Below are positions 15,576-23,722 of a stretch of 64,000 bases of DNA, piece after piece. The DNA lies in NCBI RefSeq assembly GCF_000185505.1, contig NZ_GL622359.1:1918820-1982819 (forward strand). The letters run 5' to 3'. A model generated the notes under the pieces. The model worked only from the letters and a program-made list of their open reading frames with translations. It was not told the origin of the DNA and did not search any database. The DNA is from Pseudoramibacter alactolyticus ATCC 23263. GTDB taxonomy: Bacteria; Bacillota; Clostridia; Eubacteriales; Eubacteriaceae. How positions within the stretch are numbered: position 1 is the stretch's first letter; each line of letters opens with the position of its first letter. Made by a program: the position numbers and the translations under genes.

Positions 15576-16571
15576 TTATCCGACAAATGAAGGGGCATAC
15601 TTTGAAGCAACCTTAATTGTCTCAACCAGACTAACCTCGCTTGCTATTCCTTTCCCAGCGATATCAAAAGCAGTCCCATGATCTACTGAAGTTCGCAGAA
15701 TCGGCATCCCACCTGTAATAGATACTGTTCTGTCAAAATCTAAGGTTTTTGCCGCGACATGCCCTTGATCATGATACAAAGAAAGTACACTGTCAAATCT
15801 GCCTTCCAAGGCTTGATGAAAAATAGAATCCGCACCTATCGGACCGAAAACATTATATCCTTCTTCTTTCAATTCTTGCACAGCAGGAATAATGTCTGTT
15901 TGTTCTTCTGTCCCAAGAATTCCATGTTCACCACAATGGGGATTTAATCCGGCCACAGCCATACTTGGATTTTCCAATCCCAACTGTTTTAAAACAGCGA
16001 TACCCCTTTTAACATAATCTTTTATTCTGGATTTAGTAACCATGTCGCATGCCTGTCTTAATGAAACATGTCGGGATAGAAAAAGGATTCGCATTCTCTG
16101 AACTTCAAAAAGAGTCAGTGGATCTTCCGTTCCCGTCAAGGCTCCAAATATTTCTGTATGACCAATATACGGAACACCGGCCAATTTAATAGCTTCTTTA
16201 TTAATTGTTGTTGTCGTAACAGCATCGACTTCTCTATCCATAGCCAGTTTGATGGCTTGTTCAATATACTCATAAGCTGCTCGACCACACATTGGATTAA
16301 CTTTTCCAAATGAAAATTTCTCCATATCAATATTAGAAATATTTATAACATTTAAAATATTGCCATCATCGACAGCTTCTTTTGGGTTCTCAATAATATG
16401 GAGTTTTTGAAAAGAACCGACAATTTTCATTGCATTTTCTATAATCTGCTTGTCACCAATCGCAATGCAAATCGCACGTTCATAAACTTGTTTGTTTTTT
16501 AAGGCTTTAACACTAATTTCTGGCCCTATTCCAGCTGGGTCCCCAATAGGTATAGCAATTTTAGGTTTCAT
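15576..16571 (-). CDS. PdxA-like 4-phospho-acid dehydrogenase (copy 1)
   Basis: The 331-residue enzyme is of the 4-hydroxythreonine-4-phosphate dehydrogenase family: IPIGDPAGIGPEI at the N-terminus, metal-binding histidines in YIGHTEIFG, SLYHDQGHVAAKTLDFD and SVDHGTAFDIAGKG. Its neighbour is a DUF1537 kinase and no other pyridoxine gene is nearby. This is the PdxA2 setting, in which the enzyme oxidises and decarboxylates 4-phospho-threonate or -erythronate to dihydroxyacetone phosphate. That assignment is from context. A second, GC-richer copy lies at 37383. It is the second gene of its operon. Confidence 0.85.
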   Translation of the reverse strand: MKPKIAIPIGDPAGIGPEISVKALKNKQVYERAICIAIGDKQIIENAMKIVGSFQKLHIIENPKEAVDDGNILNVINISNIDMEKFSFGKVNPMCGRAAYEYIEQAIKLAMDREVDAVTTTTINKEAIKLAGVPYIGHTEIFGALTGTEDPLTLFEVQRMRILFLSRHVSLRQACDMVTKSRIKDYVKRGIAVLKQLGLENPSMAVAGLNPHCGEHGILGTEEQTDIIPAVQELKEEGYNVFGPIGADSIFHQALEGRFDSVLSLYHDQGHVAAKTLDFDRTVSITGGMPILRTSVDHGTAFDIAGKGIASEVSLVETIKVASKYAPSFVG

Positions 16572-16614
16572 TATTTACAAAACTCCTTTTTATAAAACAA
16601 AATTTCATTTCAAA

Positions 16615-17922
16615 TTACATATTCAACTCGGATATAAGTTTTGCAATGCATATATTAATTGCGTCCGGGCTTCCAGTCATACCACCCTTTGTAACAATGT
16701 ATTTTTGAGGAAAATCGCCTCCAATCAACACACCTGCCGCTGCCAAAGGGACTGGTTCATCAATTAATTTTAAGCCAAGAAGATGCGTCACTTTGCAAAA
16801 GGCCGCTGTCATGTCGCCGCCACTTGAATATATCCCCTGTATCGCCGGGACCTTTTCTAAAATTTTATGCGCGATTGTTGCCATTGAAAAATTAATAATA
16901 TCGCTTACTTCGTCAACAGTCTTTTTCATTTTTTTGGCAATAACAGGTAAATCCAATCGATACTCTGGCTGTATGCCATCTCCCGTCACACTAAAAAGAT
17001 CATAATTATCAATTTGCGCCAGAACAGTTTGTACCGCCCGATTAATTTCTGTTTCGCGTTCTTTCTCTGATTTTATTAACTGTTCTGTTTTAACATAAAC
17101 GTTAAAAACCTGCTGCGCAAGCCAAAAATTTTCCATCTGCGTTTTAGCAACAGGATTTACGCTCCCTTGGATTAATAAAATTTTATTTTTATATCTTTTT
17201 TTTTCAGAAACAATTAGTTTAGAAGCTAAGGTTGCTGTAAAGGCCCCAGGATCCACGGCAATAAAATGAATGTTACTTGCTATTACTGCCTCACTAATCA
17301 TATTGATATCTTCTTGAGTTATCGCATCAAAAATTATAATACGATTTCCTTCATGTACTAATAATTTTATTTCATTTGAAAGCCATTCTTTTCCTCTATC
17401 AATATCCCGGATCATAATTGATGCAACAGGATACTTTGTTTGCTGTTCAAATAATTTTTTGACTCTTGAATCTTGAACAGGTGTCTTTGGATCTAATGCA
17501 GCCTCAGTTTTGTGTAAGATCACACCATCAACCGTTAAATAGCCACCAATAGACACACGCCCCGACGCTGGTGCACATGGAACAACGATAGCCGTGTAAT
17601 CTTCCCCCATCGCATCGAGCATTGCATCTGTTTCAGCGCCCAAATTTCCTCTTAACGTGCTATCAATTCTCTTATTTAAAAGTGACAAAGATTTATTTTT
17701 AAACATCTTTGTGAGACGAAATACTTTTTTATAGGCTTCATCTTGATTAATACAACGGCTATCCGTTGTAAATGTTACACAATCACTTTCATTAATCTCA
17801 GCGCTTTCTTCATCATCAGGGCAATTTAAAATTGTTGATGTCGAATAGCCTTGCTCTCGTAATAAAACACCAGTGGCATTCGCCCCTGTTAAATCATCTG
17901 CTATTACCACACACTTAAGCAT
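16615..17922 (-). CDS. DUF1537 four-carbon acid-sugar kinase family protein (copy 1)
   Basis: The 435-residue protein has both halves of the DUF1537 family: N-terminal VIADDLTGANATGVLL, FTTDSRC and NKRIDSTLRGNLGAE for substrate binding, and C-terminal SGGDMTAAFCK with VTKGGMTG for ATP binding. Characterised members phosphorylate D- or L-threonate, erythronate or related 3-oxo acids with ATP. Its product would feed the PdxA-like enzyme encoded 43 bases downstream. The ATG follows GGGGGG/AATT. It is the first gene of the unit, divergent from the membrane protein and RuBisCO-like genes. Confidence 0.87.
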   Translation of the reverse strand: MLKCVVIADDLTGANATGVLLREQGYSTSTILNCPDDEESAEINESDCVTFTTDSRCINQDEAYKKVFRLTKMFKNKSLSLLNKRIDSTLRGNLGAETDAMLDAMGEDYTAIVVPCAPASGRVSIGGYLTVDGVILHKTEAALDPKTPVQDSRVKKLFEQQTKYPVASIMIRDIDRGKEWLSNEIKLLVHEGNRIIIFDAITQEDINMISEAVIASNIHFIAVDPGAFTATLASKLIVSEKKRYKNKILLIQGSVNPVAKTQMENFWLAQQVFNVYVKTEQLIKSEKERETEINRAVQTVLAQIDNYDLFSVTGDGIQPEYRLDLPVIAKKMKKTVDEVSDIINFSMATIAHKILEKVPAIQGIYSSGGDMTAAFCKVTHLLGLKLIDEPVPLAAAGVLIGGDFPQKYIVTKGGMTGSPDAINICIAKLISELNM

Positions 17923-18059
17923 AATTATCCCCCCTTGAATACAAAAATATTCAAATCAAATTTCCCCTGATTCGAGCAAATTTCTACTCTTATAATGAAT
18001 GAAAAACGTTTTATTTTCTAGTGTGAAAATATTTTTGCTCTTAAAATTAAAAAATAATT

Positions 18060-18081
18060 GTTTTACAATATGTTTGTAAAC
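18060..18081. promoter_or_regulatory. inverted repeat in the divergent control region
   Basis: TTTACA and TGTAAA flank ATATGTT in the 286-base gap between the divergent acid-sugar operons. This resembles an operator for a shared regulator. No regulator gene is encoded inside the cluster. Confidence 0.4.
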
Positions 18082-18117
18082 GTAGTTCTTTGCTGAGAAA
18101 GGAGGAGGAATTTCATC

Positions 18118-18144
18118 ATGTTTTTCATATTATCACGATTTTAA
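18118..18144 (+). CDS. possible 8-codon micro-ORF behind a strong ribosome site
   Basis: ATG at 18118 has AAAGGAGGAGG nine bases upstream and codes for MFFILSRF before TAA. Two more Shine-Dalgarno-like sites (near 18151 and 18195) follow within 100 bases before the membrane gene. It could be a translated leader or the stump of a lost gene; nothing in the peptide suggests a function. Confidence 0.3.
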   Translation: MFFILSRF

Positions 18145-18208
18145 AGTTGCAAAGGAGGGAGTGTAGTTTATATTTGTGAAGATTTGATTTTGAGAAAGGA
18201 GGAAATAT

Positions 18209-19033
18209 GTGAGTGTTTTTATGATTGGCTGCGCATTTTGCGCAGGCGTCATTGGTGCCCTAGTTGGTGCTTTTGAAGAATGCATGCTTGCCGGATTTTT
18301 GGCATTAGTGGTGTGTATGTTTCCAGGAAACAAACTAATGGCAAATTGTTTATCTTACGGCTTCATTCCATTCGTAGCATTTACTGGTGCCGTTGCGGGA
18401 ACAGCGTATGCTTCTAAAATTAGGAAACATGATCTTGGAGGTGCCGAAATTCTTAAAAGTTTAAACACTTTTAATGACATTTCTGCTTTGATCATTTCTG
18501 GTTTATTCGCCATTGTTGGGGTCGTGTTAACTTACCTTATTGGATTGCTTCAACAACCAATTGATGCGGGAGCACTAAATGTTATTGTTGTTTCCGTGAT
18601 TGTTCGAATTATTTTTGGAGATGGGAAATTCTGGAATTCTAAAATTCACGATATCCCACGCTATACAACCAAAAAATTTGAATGGTTCTATATCGCTTTT
18701 GTTGGCGCCGTTATTGGTTTTGCGGCTGCATGGTTAGGAAAAGCTACGGGAAATGTCTGGTTGCCCTTCTATCTAAGTCTTGCCTCATTGTTGTTCTATT
18801 TCATCGAACCAAATTTCCCACCAACCCATCATATTACTTGCATTGCAGCATATGCATTAATGGCAACAAACAATACAATTGTGGGAGCTGTATGGGGCGC
18901 AATTGCAGCCATTGTAATGACTTTAATTGGCGATGCGATCAATACAGATGTCAGTACACATATTGATCCACCAGCCACGGCCATTGGTGTTTTAAGCGTC
19001 GTAATATGGATAATTTATTATATTATCCTCTAA
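18209..19033 (+). CDS. multi-pass membrane protein, probable transporter
   Basis: I do not recognise the family. The 274-residue product has about eight hydrophobic segments with glycine- and alanine-rich helices (CAFCAGVIGALVGAFEECML, FVAFTGAVAGTAYAS), loops with conserved-looking charged stretches (SKIRKHDLGGAEI), and paired motifs suggesting an internal repeat (FCAGVIGALVGAF and FVGAVIGFAAAW). The start is GTG behind AAAGGAGG; the ATG two bases earlier is closed at once by TGA. It opens the operon with the cyclase-family and RuBisCO-like genes, so uptake of an acid sugar is the likely role. Confidence 0.7.
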   Translation: MSVFMIGCAFCAGVIGALVGAFEECMLAGFLALVVCMFPGNKLMANCLSYGFIPFVAFTGAVAGTAYASKIRKHDLGGAEILKSLNTFNDISALIISGLFAIVGVVLTYLIGLLQQPIDAGALNVIVVSVIVRIIFGDGKFWNSKIHDIPRYTTKKFEWFYIAFVGAVIGFAAAWLGKATGNVWLPFYLSLASLLFYFIEPNFPPTHHITCIAAYALMATNNTIVGAVWGAIAAIVMTLIGDAINTDVSTHIDPPATAIGVLSVVIWIIYYIIL

Positions 19034-19081
19034 ATTTAAAATCTATTTTTAGTATTAATGAACCCTTGAAAGGAAAAAGCC

Positions 19082-19729
19082 ATGAAAATTATTGATATGA
19101 CACAAGATATTTATCCGGATTGCCCAGGTTGGTATGCCTACGAAAACGCTGAACTTGGTCACGAAACATTTGTAGGTAAGGAAGGCTACACGTCAGAACG
19201 ACTCAATATCAACACACACACAGCAACACATTTAGATGCTCCGTTCCACAATTACGCAGATATGGATACAATTGATGCCATGCCTATTGATCAATTCATT
19301 GGTGAAGCCGTCGTAATCGATAAACGAGGAGTTGAAGATAACTATGAAGTCACCATCGATGATCTTAAGCCTTACGAAAGCTTAATCAAAAAAGATTCAA
19401 TTGTTCTAATTAATACTGGTTGGACGAAACATAGAGGTTATGGCGAAGATTACATGAAAGCATGGCCTTATTTATCAGGAGAAGGTGCAAAATGGTTGCG
19501 TGAAAAAGGCGTTAAGGGTGTCGGCATTGATGGGATGAGTATTGGCTCCTATGAAAACGGCAAACCGGCTCATTCACAATTGTTACCCTATAATATCTTT
19601 GTTTTAGAAGAATGTGCATTCCCGGATGAAATAATGCGATATAAAACATTCAAATTTTACGCGGTTCCTCTGAAACTCCGTGGGGCAGGCGGATCTCCGA
19701 CCAGAGCTTTTGCTATTGTAGATGATTAA
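19082..19729 (+). CDS. cyclase-family (kynurenine formamidase-like) metal hydrolase
   Basis: The 215-residue enzyme has the family metal-binding signature: NTHTATHLDAPFH near residue 50, with the catalytic HxATHxDxPxH arrangement, and TGWTKHRGYGEDYM and GIDGMSIGSY further on. Relatives include kynurenine formamidase and isatin hydrolase, which open amide or lactam bonds using a divalent metal. In this operon a ring-opening or lactone/ester-hydrolysing step in acid-sugar breakdown is plausible but inferred. The ATG follows GAAAGGAAAAAG. It is 48 bases after the membrane gene and 124 bases before the RuBisCO-like gene. Confidence 0.82.
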   Translation: MKIIDMTQDIYPDCPGWYAYENAELGHETFVGKEGYTSERLNINTHTATHLDAPFHNYADMDTIDAMPIDQFIGEAVVIDKRGVEDNYEVTIDDLKPYESLIKKDSIVLINTGWTKHRGYGEDYMKAWPYLSGEGAKWLREKGVKGVGIDGMSIGSYENGKPAHSQLLPYNIFVLEECAFPDEIMRYKTFKFYAVPLKLRGAGGSPTRAFAIVDD

Positions 19730-19853
19730 TACTTTCTAAGATTGTAAAAATAATAGGAAAATATTTTCAATCTAGAAAATATATTTTTAACACTCTATAA
19801 TATTCATATAAACGAAACAGAATTACATCTGTTCCAACAGGGAGGAAGATAAA

Positions 19854-21200
19854 ATGATTCAGCAAAACAGAATGTATGGAACGTTATTAAATCCACTTTA
19901 TGAAGGGTGCGACTTAGACGATCTTTGTATCGCGACCTATTTGATCGCCTGTCACCGCGATGAAGATGTCGTCGTCAAAATGAACAGCATCGGAATTGAA
20001 CAAACAACCGGATCTTGGGTTGATGTTCCGGCTGAAACAGATGAAGTTCGCACAAAATATGCTTCAAAAGTTATTGGAATTTATGAGATCCCCGCTTATG
20101 AAAACAGAACCGATCTTGTTAATGCGGTTGGCCCGGACGGTTATCGTTGGTTCATTGTTCGCATTGGCTTCCCGGTAGCCAACATTGAAGATAACATCCC
20201 GTTGCTCATCGGCAGCATCAGTGGGAACATCATGTCTATGCCGAATTTGAAGCTTTTAGATATTGACTTTCCCAAAAAATTTGTCGACAAATTCCAAGGA
20301 CCTAAATTTGGTCTTAACGGTATTCGTAAAATCTTAAATGTTTACGATCGCCCCTTACTTAACAACATGATCAAACCTTGCACAGGCTATACCCCTGAAG
20401 TCGGTGAAAAACTTTTTTATGAAGCTGCAGCGGGCGGCGTCGACATTATCAAAGACGACGAATTGATCGGTGGCGATCGCTCATTCAACAAATTAGCGGA
20501 TCGCGTTAAATTAAATATGGATGCAGCTCATCGTGCAGAAGATATTAAGCAGGAAAAAACACTTTATGCTTGCAATATCACCGACGAAGTTTCGCGCTTG
20601 AAAGCCAATGCTATGACCGTCATTGAAAATGGGGGTAACTGCATTATGGTTGATGTCCACGGAGTCGGTTATACTGCTGTTAGAATGTTGGCGGAAGATC
20701 CGGATATCACTGTGCCGATTTTGGGTCATAGTTGCTTCAATGGCGCTTTCACTTCTTCACCTTATCAAGGTATGAGTTCCAAAGTCGTCACGAAACTTTG
20801 CCGTATTGCCGGCTGCGATATCTATCTGACTCAGCCGCCTTACGGGAAGTTCGACAATACTTTCGATAACTATATCGAAAACATGATCACGGCCAAAGCA
20901 AAAATGTATGACCTCAAGCCCATGCTGCCCTTTGTTGGCGGCGGCGTGGTTCCGGGTCTTATTCCGAAATTTATGTCTGACGCCGGCAACGATATTCTCC
21001 TCGGCGCTGGCGCTGGCATCCACGCGCATCCGATGGGCCCCCAAGCCGGAGCGAGAGCATTCCGTGAAACAATTGATGCGTGCATGAATGATGTGCTTTT
21101 GAGAGAAGCGGCTGAAAAAGGCTCCGAAGAATTGAAGGTGGCTATTGAAAAATGGGGAATCTACGGCGACGATCATAGTAAAGACTTATACGCTCTGTAA
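19854..21200 (+). CDS. RuBisCO-like protein (form IV large subunit)
   Basis: The 448-residue protein has the RuBisCO large-chain fold: NMIKPCTGYTPE (Lys equivalent to 175; the second Lys of the KPK motif is replaced) and DIIKDDELIGG, which keeps the Lys-Asp-Asp-Glu of the carbamylated magnesium site. DVHGVGYTA and LGHSCFNGAF keep a His equivalent to 294 without the following Arg; a Lys is in PPYGKF where loop 6 would be, and VGGGVVPG and GAGAGIHAHPMG contribute phosphate binding. Replaced CO2-fixation residues place it in form IV. Some RuBisCO-like proteins in apionate/oxo-isoapionate breakdown act on products of DUF1537 kinases, which fits this cluster. GGGAGGAAG precedes the ATG. Confidence 0.9.
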   Translation: MIQQNRMYGTLLNPLYEGCDLDDLCIATYLIACHRDEDVVVKMNSIGIEQTTGSWVDVPAETDEVRTKYASKVIGIYEIPAYENRTDLVNAVGPDGYRWFIVRIGFPVANIEDNIPLLIGSISGNIMSMPNLKLLDIDFPKKFVDKFQGPKFGLNGIRKILNVYDRPLLNNMIKPCTGYTPEVGEKLFYEAAAGGVDIIKDDELIGGDRSFNKLADRVKLNMDAAHRAEDIKQEKTLYACNITDEVSRLKANAMTVIENGGNCIMVDVHGVGYTAVRMLAEDPDITVPILGHSCFNGAFTSSPYQGMSSKVVTKLCRIAGCDIYLTQPPYGKFDNTFDNYIENMITAKAKMYDLKPMLPFVGGGVVPGLIPKFMSDAGNDILLGAGAGIHAHPMGPQAGARAFRETIDACMNDVLLREAAEKGSEELKVAIEKWGIYGDDHSKDLYAL

Positions 21201-21251
21201 TTGCAAAAGAATCATTTTCCTTTTTATATGATATAGAGCCCCTAATCATTG

Positions 21252-21285
21252 CGTGACATCAGCAAATGGTGTCACGTTTTTTCTT
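21252..21285 (+). terminator. intrinsic terminator after the RuBisCO-like gene
   Basis: CGTGACA and TGTCACG form a stem around TCAGCAAATGG, followed by TTTTTTCTTTT. It separates the RuBisCO-like gene from the histidine phosphatase, though read-through is possible. Confidence 0.8.
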
Positions 21286-21321
21286 TTATGATTATATAAC
21301 TGAAAAAAGGAGACAAATTTA

Positions 21322-21936
21322 ATGGCAAATACCACCCTATACCTCGTTCGCCACGGTGAAACTTTCGAAAATAAAAATCATATTTTCCAGGGGATTCTAG
21401 GCACAAAGCTGACTCCTAAGGGCATTCAGCAGGCTAATGCACTTGGAAATTTTTTTAAAACAATTCCTTTGCAGGCTGCTTTCACAAGTCCTTTAAGCAG
21501 AGCACGCGACACCATGTCCGGCGTATTAAAGCATCATTCCAATATCGTTCCCATTCTTCGGGAGAATCTTCATGAAATTGAAGGCGGCGATATTCAAGGA
21601 TTACCTTTCAGTGTTTGCAATGAACGATATGACAATATTTTGGATACTTTCCGTGATAATCCATCGGCTTTTGCTCCACCGGGAGGTGAAAGCATGCCTG
21701 AAGTCTATGCGCGATTCACAAAGGAAATCTCATCATTAATTCAAATGAATGCTGGGAAAACTTTTGTTGTCGTATCCCACGGAACAGCCATTCAAACCTG
21801 GCTTTCTTACACCAAGGGATTGCCGGCTGATCAAATTCAATTTGATTTTCTTCCTAACGGCTCTGTTTGTTGTTTCGACTGTGCAAACGATAAGATCACA
21901 CCGAAATACATTGGGCGGCTTCCCGACGACCATTAA
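21322..21936 (+). CDS. histidine phosphatase (phosphoglycerate mutase-like) family protein
   Basis: The 204-residue enzyme carries LYLVRHGETFENK with the RHG catalytic histidine at the N-terminus, SPLSRARDTM, a general-acid segment HEIEGGDIQG and the second histidine in VVVSHGTAIQTW. Such proteins remove or transfer phosphate through a phosphohistidine; the substrate cannot be read from sequence. It follows the RuBisCO-like gene on the same strand after a terminator and shares its low GC content, so it could dephosphorylate an intermediate of that pathway. AAAAAGGAGAC precedes the ATG. Confidence 0.85.
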   Translation: MANTTLYLVRHGETFENKNHIFQGILGTKLTPKGIQQANALGNFFKTIPLQAAFTSPLSRARDTMSGVLKHHSNIVPILRENLHEIEGGDIQGLPFSVCNERYDNILDTFRDNPSAFAPPGGESMPEVYARFTKEISSLIQMNAGKTFVVVSHGTAIQTWLSYTKGLPADQIQFDFLPNGSVCCFDCANDKITPKYIGRLPDDH

Positions 21937-21950
21937 CCTCTTCACGCAAA

Positions 21951-21984
21951 AATCCCGATACCATTTTTGGGTATCGGGATTTAT
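21951..21984. terminator. bidirectional intrinsic terminator
   Basis: AATCCCGATACC and GGTATCGGGATT form a 12-bp perfect stem with a 7-base loop. T-rich sequence on the plus side and A-rich sequence before it (AAAAATCCC) allow termination in both directions, for the phosphatase gene and for the decayed minus-strand gene. Confidence 0.85.
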
Positions 21985-21994
21985 TCATTTGAGA

Positions 21995-22290
21995 TTAAAA
22001 AATATTACTGAACACATCCGAAAGGCTATCCGTCAGCTTGTCCAGCACCATGTCATTATCGGAATCGCTGGAATCCGAAGAAGGGCTGGCGCTTGACGGT
22101 GTTTTCTGAACGGTCTTCTCCGTTTGGTTGCGATTGGCCCACCAAGCGCTGATACTTGCCCGGCTAACGCCGGTATTAACGCCTAAGAATCCCAGTCAAA
22201 TAAATTAAGAAATAAGTGACAAACAGAACTGTCAGGAGCATATATTTGATTTTGTTGAAATAGGGGGCATGTCCAGAGCAGATGAAAAGG
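21995..22290 (-). pseudogene. remnant of a small membrane protein, frameshifted
   Basis: Minus-strand reading gives FICSGHAPYFNKIKYMLL, TVLFVTYFLIYLTGIL, then after a one-base frameshift near 22180 GVNTGVSRASISAWW, a Ser/Asp-rich linker and LDKLTDSLSDVFSNIF before the stop. It has one membrane helix and a polar tail. No start codon is seen before the sequence runs into the CRISPR-like repeat at 22294. The family is not recognised. The good codon pattern on both sides of the shift supports a real decayed gene. Confidence 0.5.
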
Positions 22291-22293
22291 CCC

Positions 22294-22434
22294 GTCTTTC
22301 CCGCATACGCGGGGGGTGATCCTACGGCTGAAGTTAATCAAATAAAAGAAAATCTTTGATAAAGAAAATCCTTATTGAAAAACGTTTTTTAAAGACAGAC
22401 AATAGAAGTTCTTCCTGCATGCGGGAGATAGTCC
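22294..22434 (+). CRISPR. type I-E-like CRISPR repeat remnant (one clear, one degenerate repeat)
   Basis: 22294-22322 is a 29-base unit with the type I-E layout: GTCTTTCCCGC, a short loop, GCGGGG and the end TGATCC. 22408-22434 is a degenerate relative, GTTCTTCCTGC then GCGGGAGATAGTCC, which keeps the hairpin CCTGC/GCGGG. The 85 bases between them are longer than one normal spacer of 32-33 bases and shorter than spacer-repeat-spacer, so the array is decayed. Orientation matches transcription away from the cas2-dnaQ remnant 7.6 kb upstream. Confidence 0.5.
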
Positions 22435-22460
22435 TAAAAATAAATTAAGGAGCGATGCCT

Positions 22461-22892
22461 GTGGAGATAAAAGATATTATCCAAACATACAGAGAAAAAA
22501 TGGGATTAACTATGAAGGAACTATCGCAGAAAGTTGGAGCAAGTGAGGAGACTATATCAAGATGGAAATCCGAAGAGTATAGAAAATATGCGCCGTGATA
22601 AAGCTTCAGCGTTGGCGAATGCGCTAAAAATTGAATCGATGTATTTGATGGATTGGTATTCACACGCAGAATTTCATCAAGAGCAAGATAACGGGAATAT
22701 TTCATATTTTGTCAACGAAGGAGCACGCGCACAAAAATCAATAATTATTTGTGACATCAACATGTCCGGAAGCCGGTATCGCCAAAGGGACGTAGCAAAT
22801 ATTTTCACGAGCTTGGATAATTAAGGTTAATAGGCGATGAAAAGTTATCGGAAGTTTTAAAATATTCTGAATTTATTTTGAATGATAAATAA
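22461..22892 (+). pseudogene. XRE-family DNA-binding regulator, frameshifted
   Basis: From a GTG with AAGGAG eight bases upstream the frame reads VEIKDIIQTYREKMGLTMKE, LSQKVGASEETISRWKS, a typical Cro/C1 helix-turn-helix. It then shifts near 22570 to SIENMRRDKASALANALKIE and a C-terminal part (QEQDNGNISYFVNEGAR). A further shift near 22820 gives GDEKLSEVLKYSEFILNDK and the stop at 22890. With at least two frameshifts it is not functional. Such regulators are typical of mobile or defence regions. Confidence 0.7.
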
Positions 22893-22984
22893 AAAAGGAA
22901 GGCTTGCGTCAGAAGACCATCACTGAAGCCGCCGGTTAAGGCATATGGGTTTCGCATCCTAAGCGGCGGGCGATCCGTTTGATC

Positions 22985-23608
22985 TCAATCATCTCGGGGA
23001 GCGGGGGTTTTGAATAAATAGTTATACAGCATTTCGGCAAATTCGCTTATGACCTTTTCCTCATCGTGCGCTTCGGCGGGGAAGAACGAAAGCTCGTGAA
23101 CGATGGCTTCAATGCTCGTGTGAATCATAAACGCGGCGGTAGAAAGATCCTTTATCTTGAGACTTGACTTATAAAACTCGAGCAAAGACAATATTTTATT
23201 TATTGCAAATGTACGGTATGGATTTTCCAATCGGCGAAAATCGTCGTTTTGATACGATAAAGACGTAACTTCCTTCTGGAACGGAGTTAAATATTTGTGG
23301 CTTTCCATGACGGAGAAAATATATTTTTTTATCAGCGCAAGCGGAGAGAGCCGGGAAATATCCTCCGGGATTATTTTTTCTAAAACATCCGAATATAAAT
23401 CATCGACCAGCTCGTTGTAGATTTCTTTTTTATTGGGAAAATAACGGTATAATGAGCCGATAGAGATGTTGGCCTCTTTTGCAATTTCGTTAGTGCTTAC
23501 ATTTGCATAGCCCTTTTCCGAGAACAGCCCCAGAGCTGTTTTTTTTATGAGCCTTTTTCTTGCGATGCTTCTTTTTTGCTTTGGTATGCGGGTTTTTTCC
23601 GAGTGCAT
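22985..23608 (-). CDS. TetR-family transcriptional regulator
   Basis: The 207-residue protein has an N-terminal TetR helix-turn-helix (residues about 15-60, GYANVSTNEIAKEANISIGS then LYRYFPNKKEIY) and an all-helical C-terminal ligand domain. It is divergent from an ABC exporter operon, a standard arrangement for a repressor of drug or peptide efflux. Two copies of a GAGT/ACTC-type palindrome lie in the 256-base gap. The stop is followed closely by degenerate sequence linked to the XRE pseudogene. Confidence 0.88.
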   Translation of the reverse strand: MHSEKTRIPKQKRSIARKRLIKKTALGLFSEKGYANVSTNEIAKEANISIGSLYRYFPNKKEIYNELVDDLYSDVLEKIIPEDISRLSPLALIKKYIFSVMESHKYLTPFQKEVTSLSYQNDDFRRLENPYRTFAINKILSLLEFYKSSLKIKDLSTAAFMIHTSIEAIVHELSFFPAEAHDEEKVISEFAEMLYNYLFKTPAPRDD

Positions 23609-23722
23609 TTATTAAACCTCTGTTATTTCGCGCGGACAGTAACAACAATTTCTTTGATTTTATCATAGATTGTCAAATCCCAGTCTGATTATGCCATATA
23701 AAAACGCAGCGATCAATATAAT

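Noticed and set aside
22920..22984. Short minus-strand frame MIEIKRIARRLGCETHMP after TetR
   Set aside because: It is 18 codons, overlaps the TetR stop and has no independent ribosome site; it could be part of a gene start but cannot be supported.
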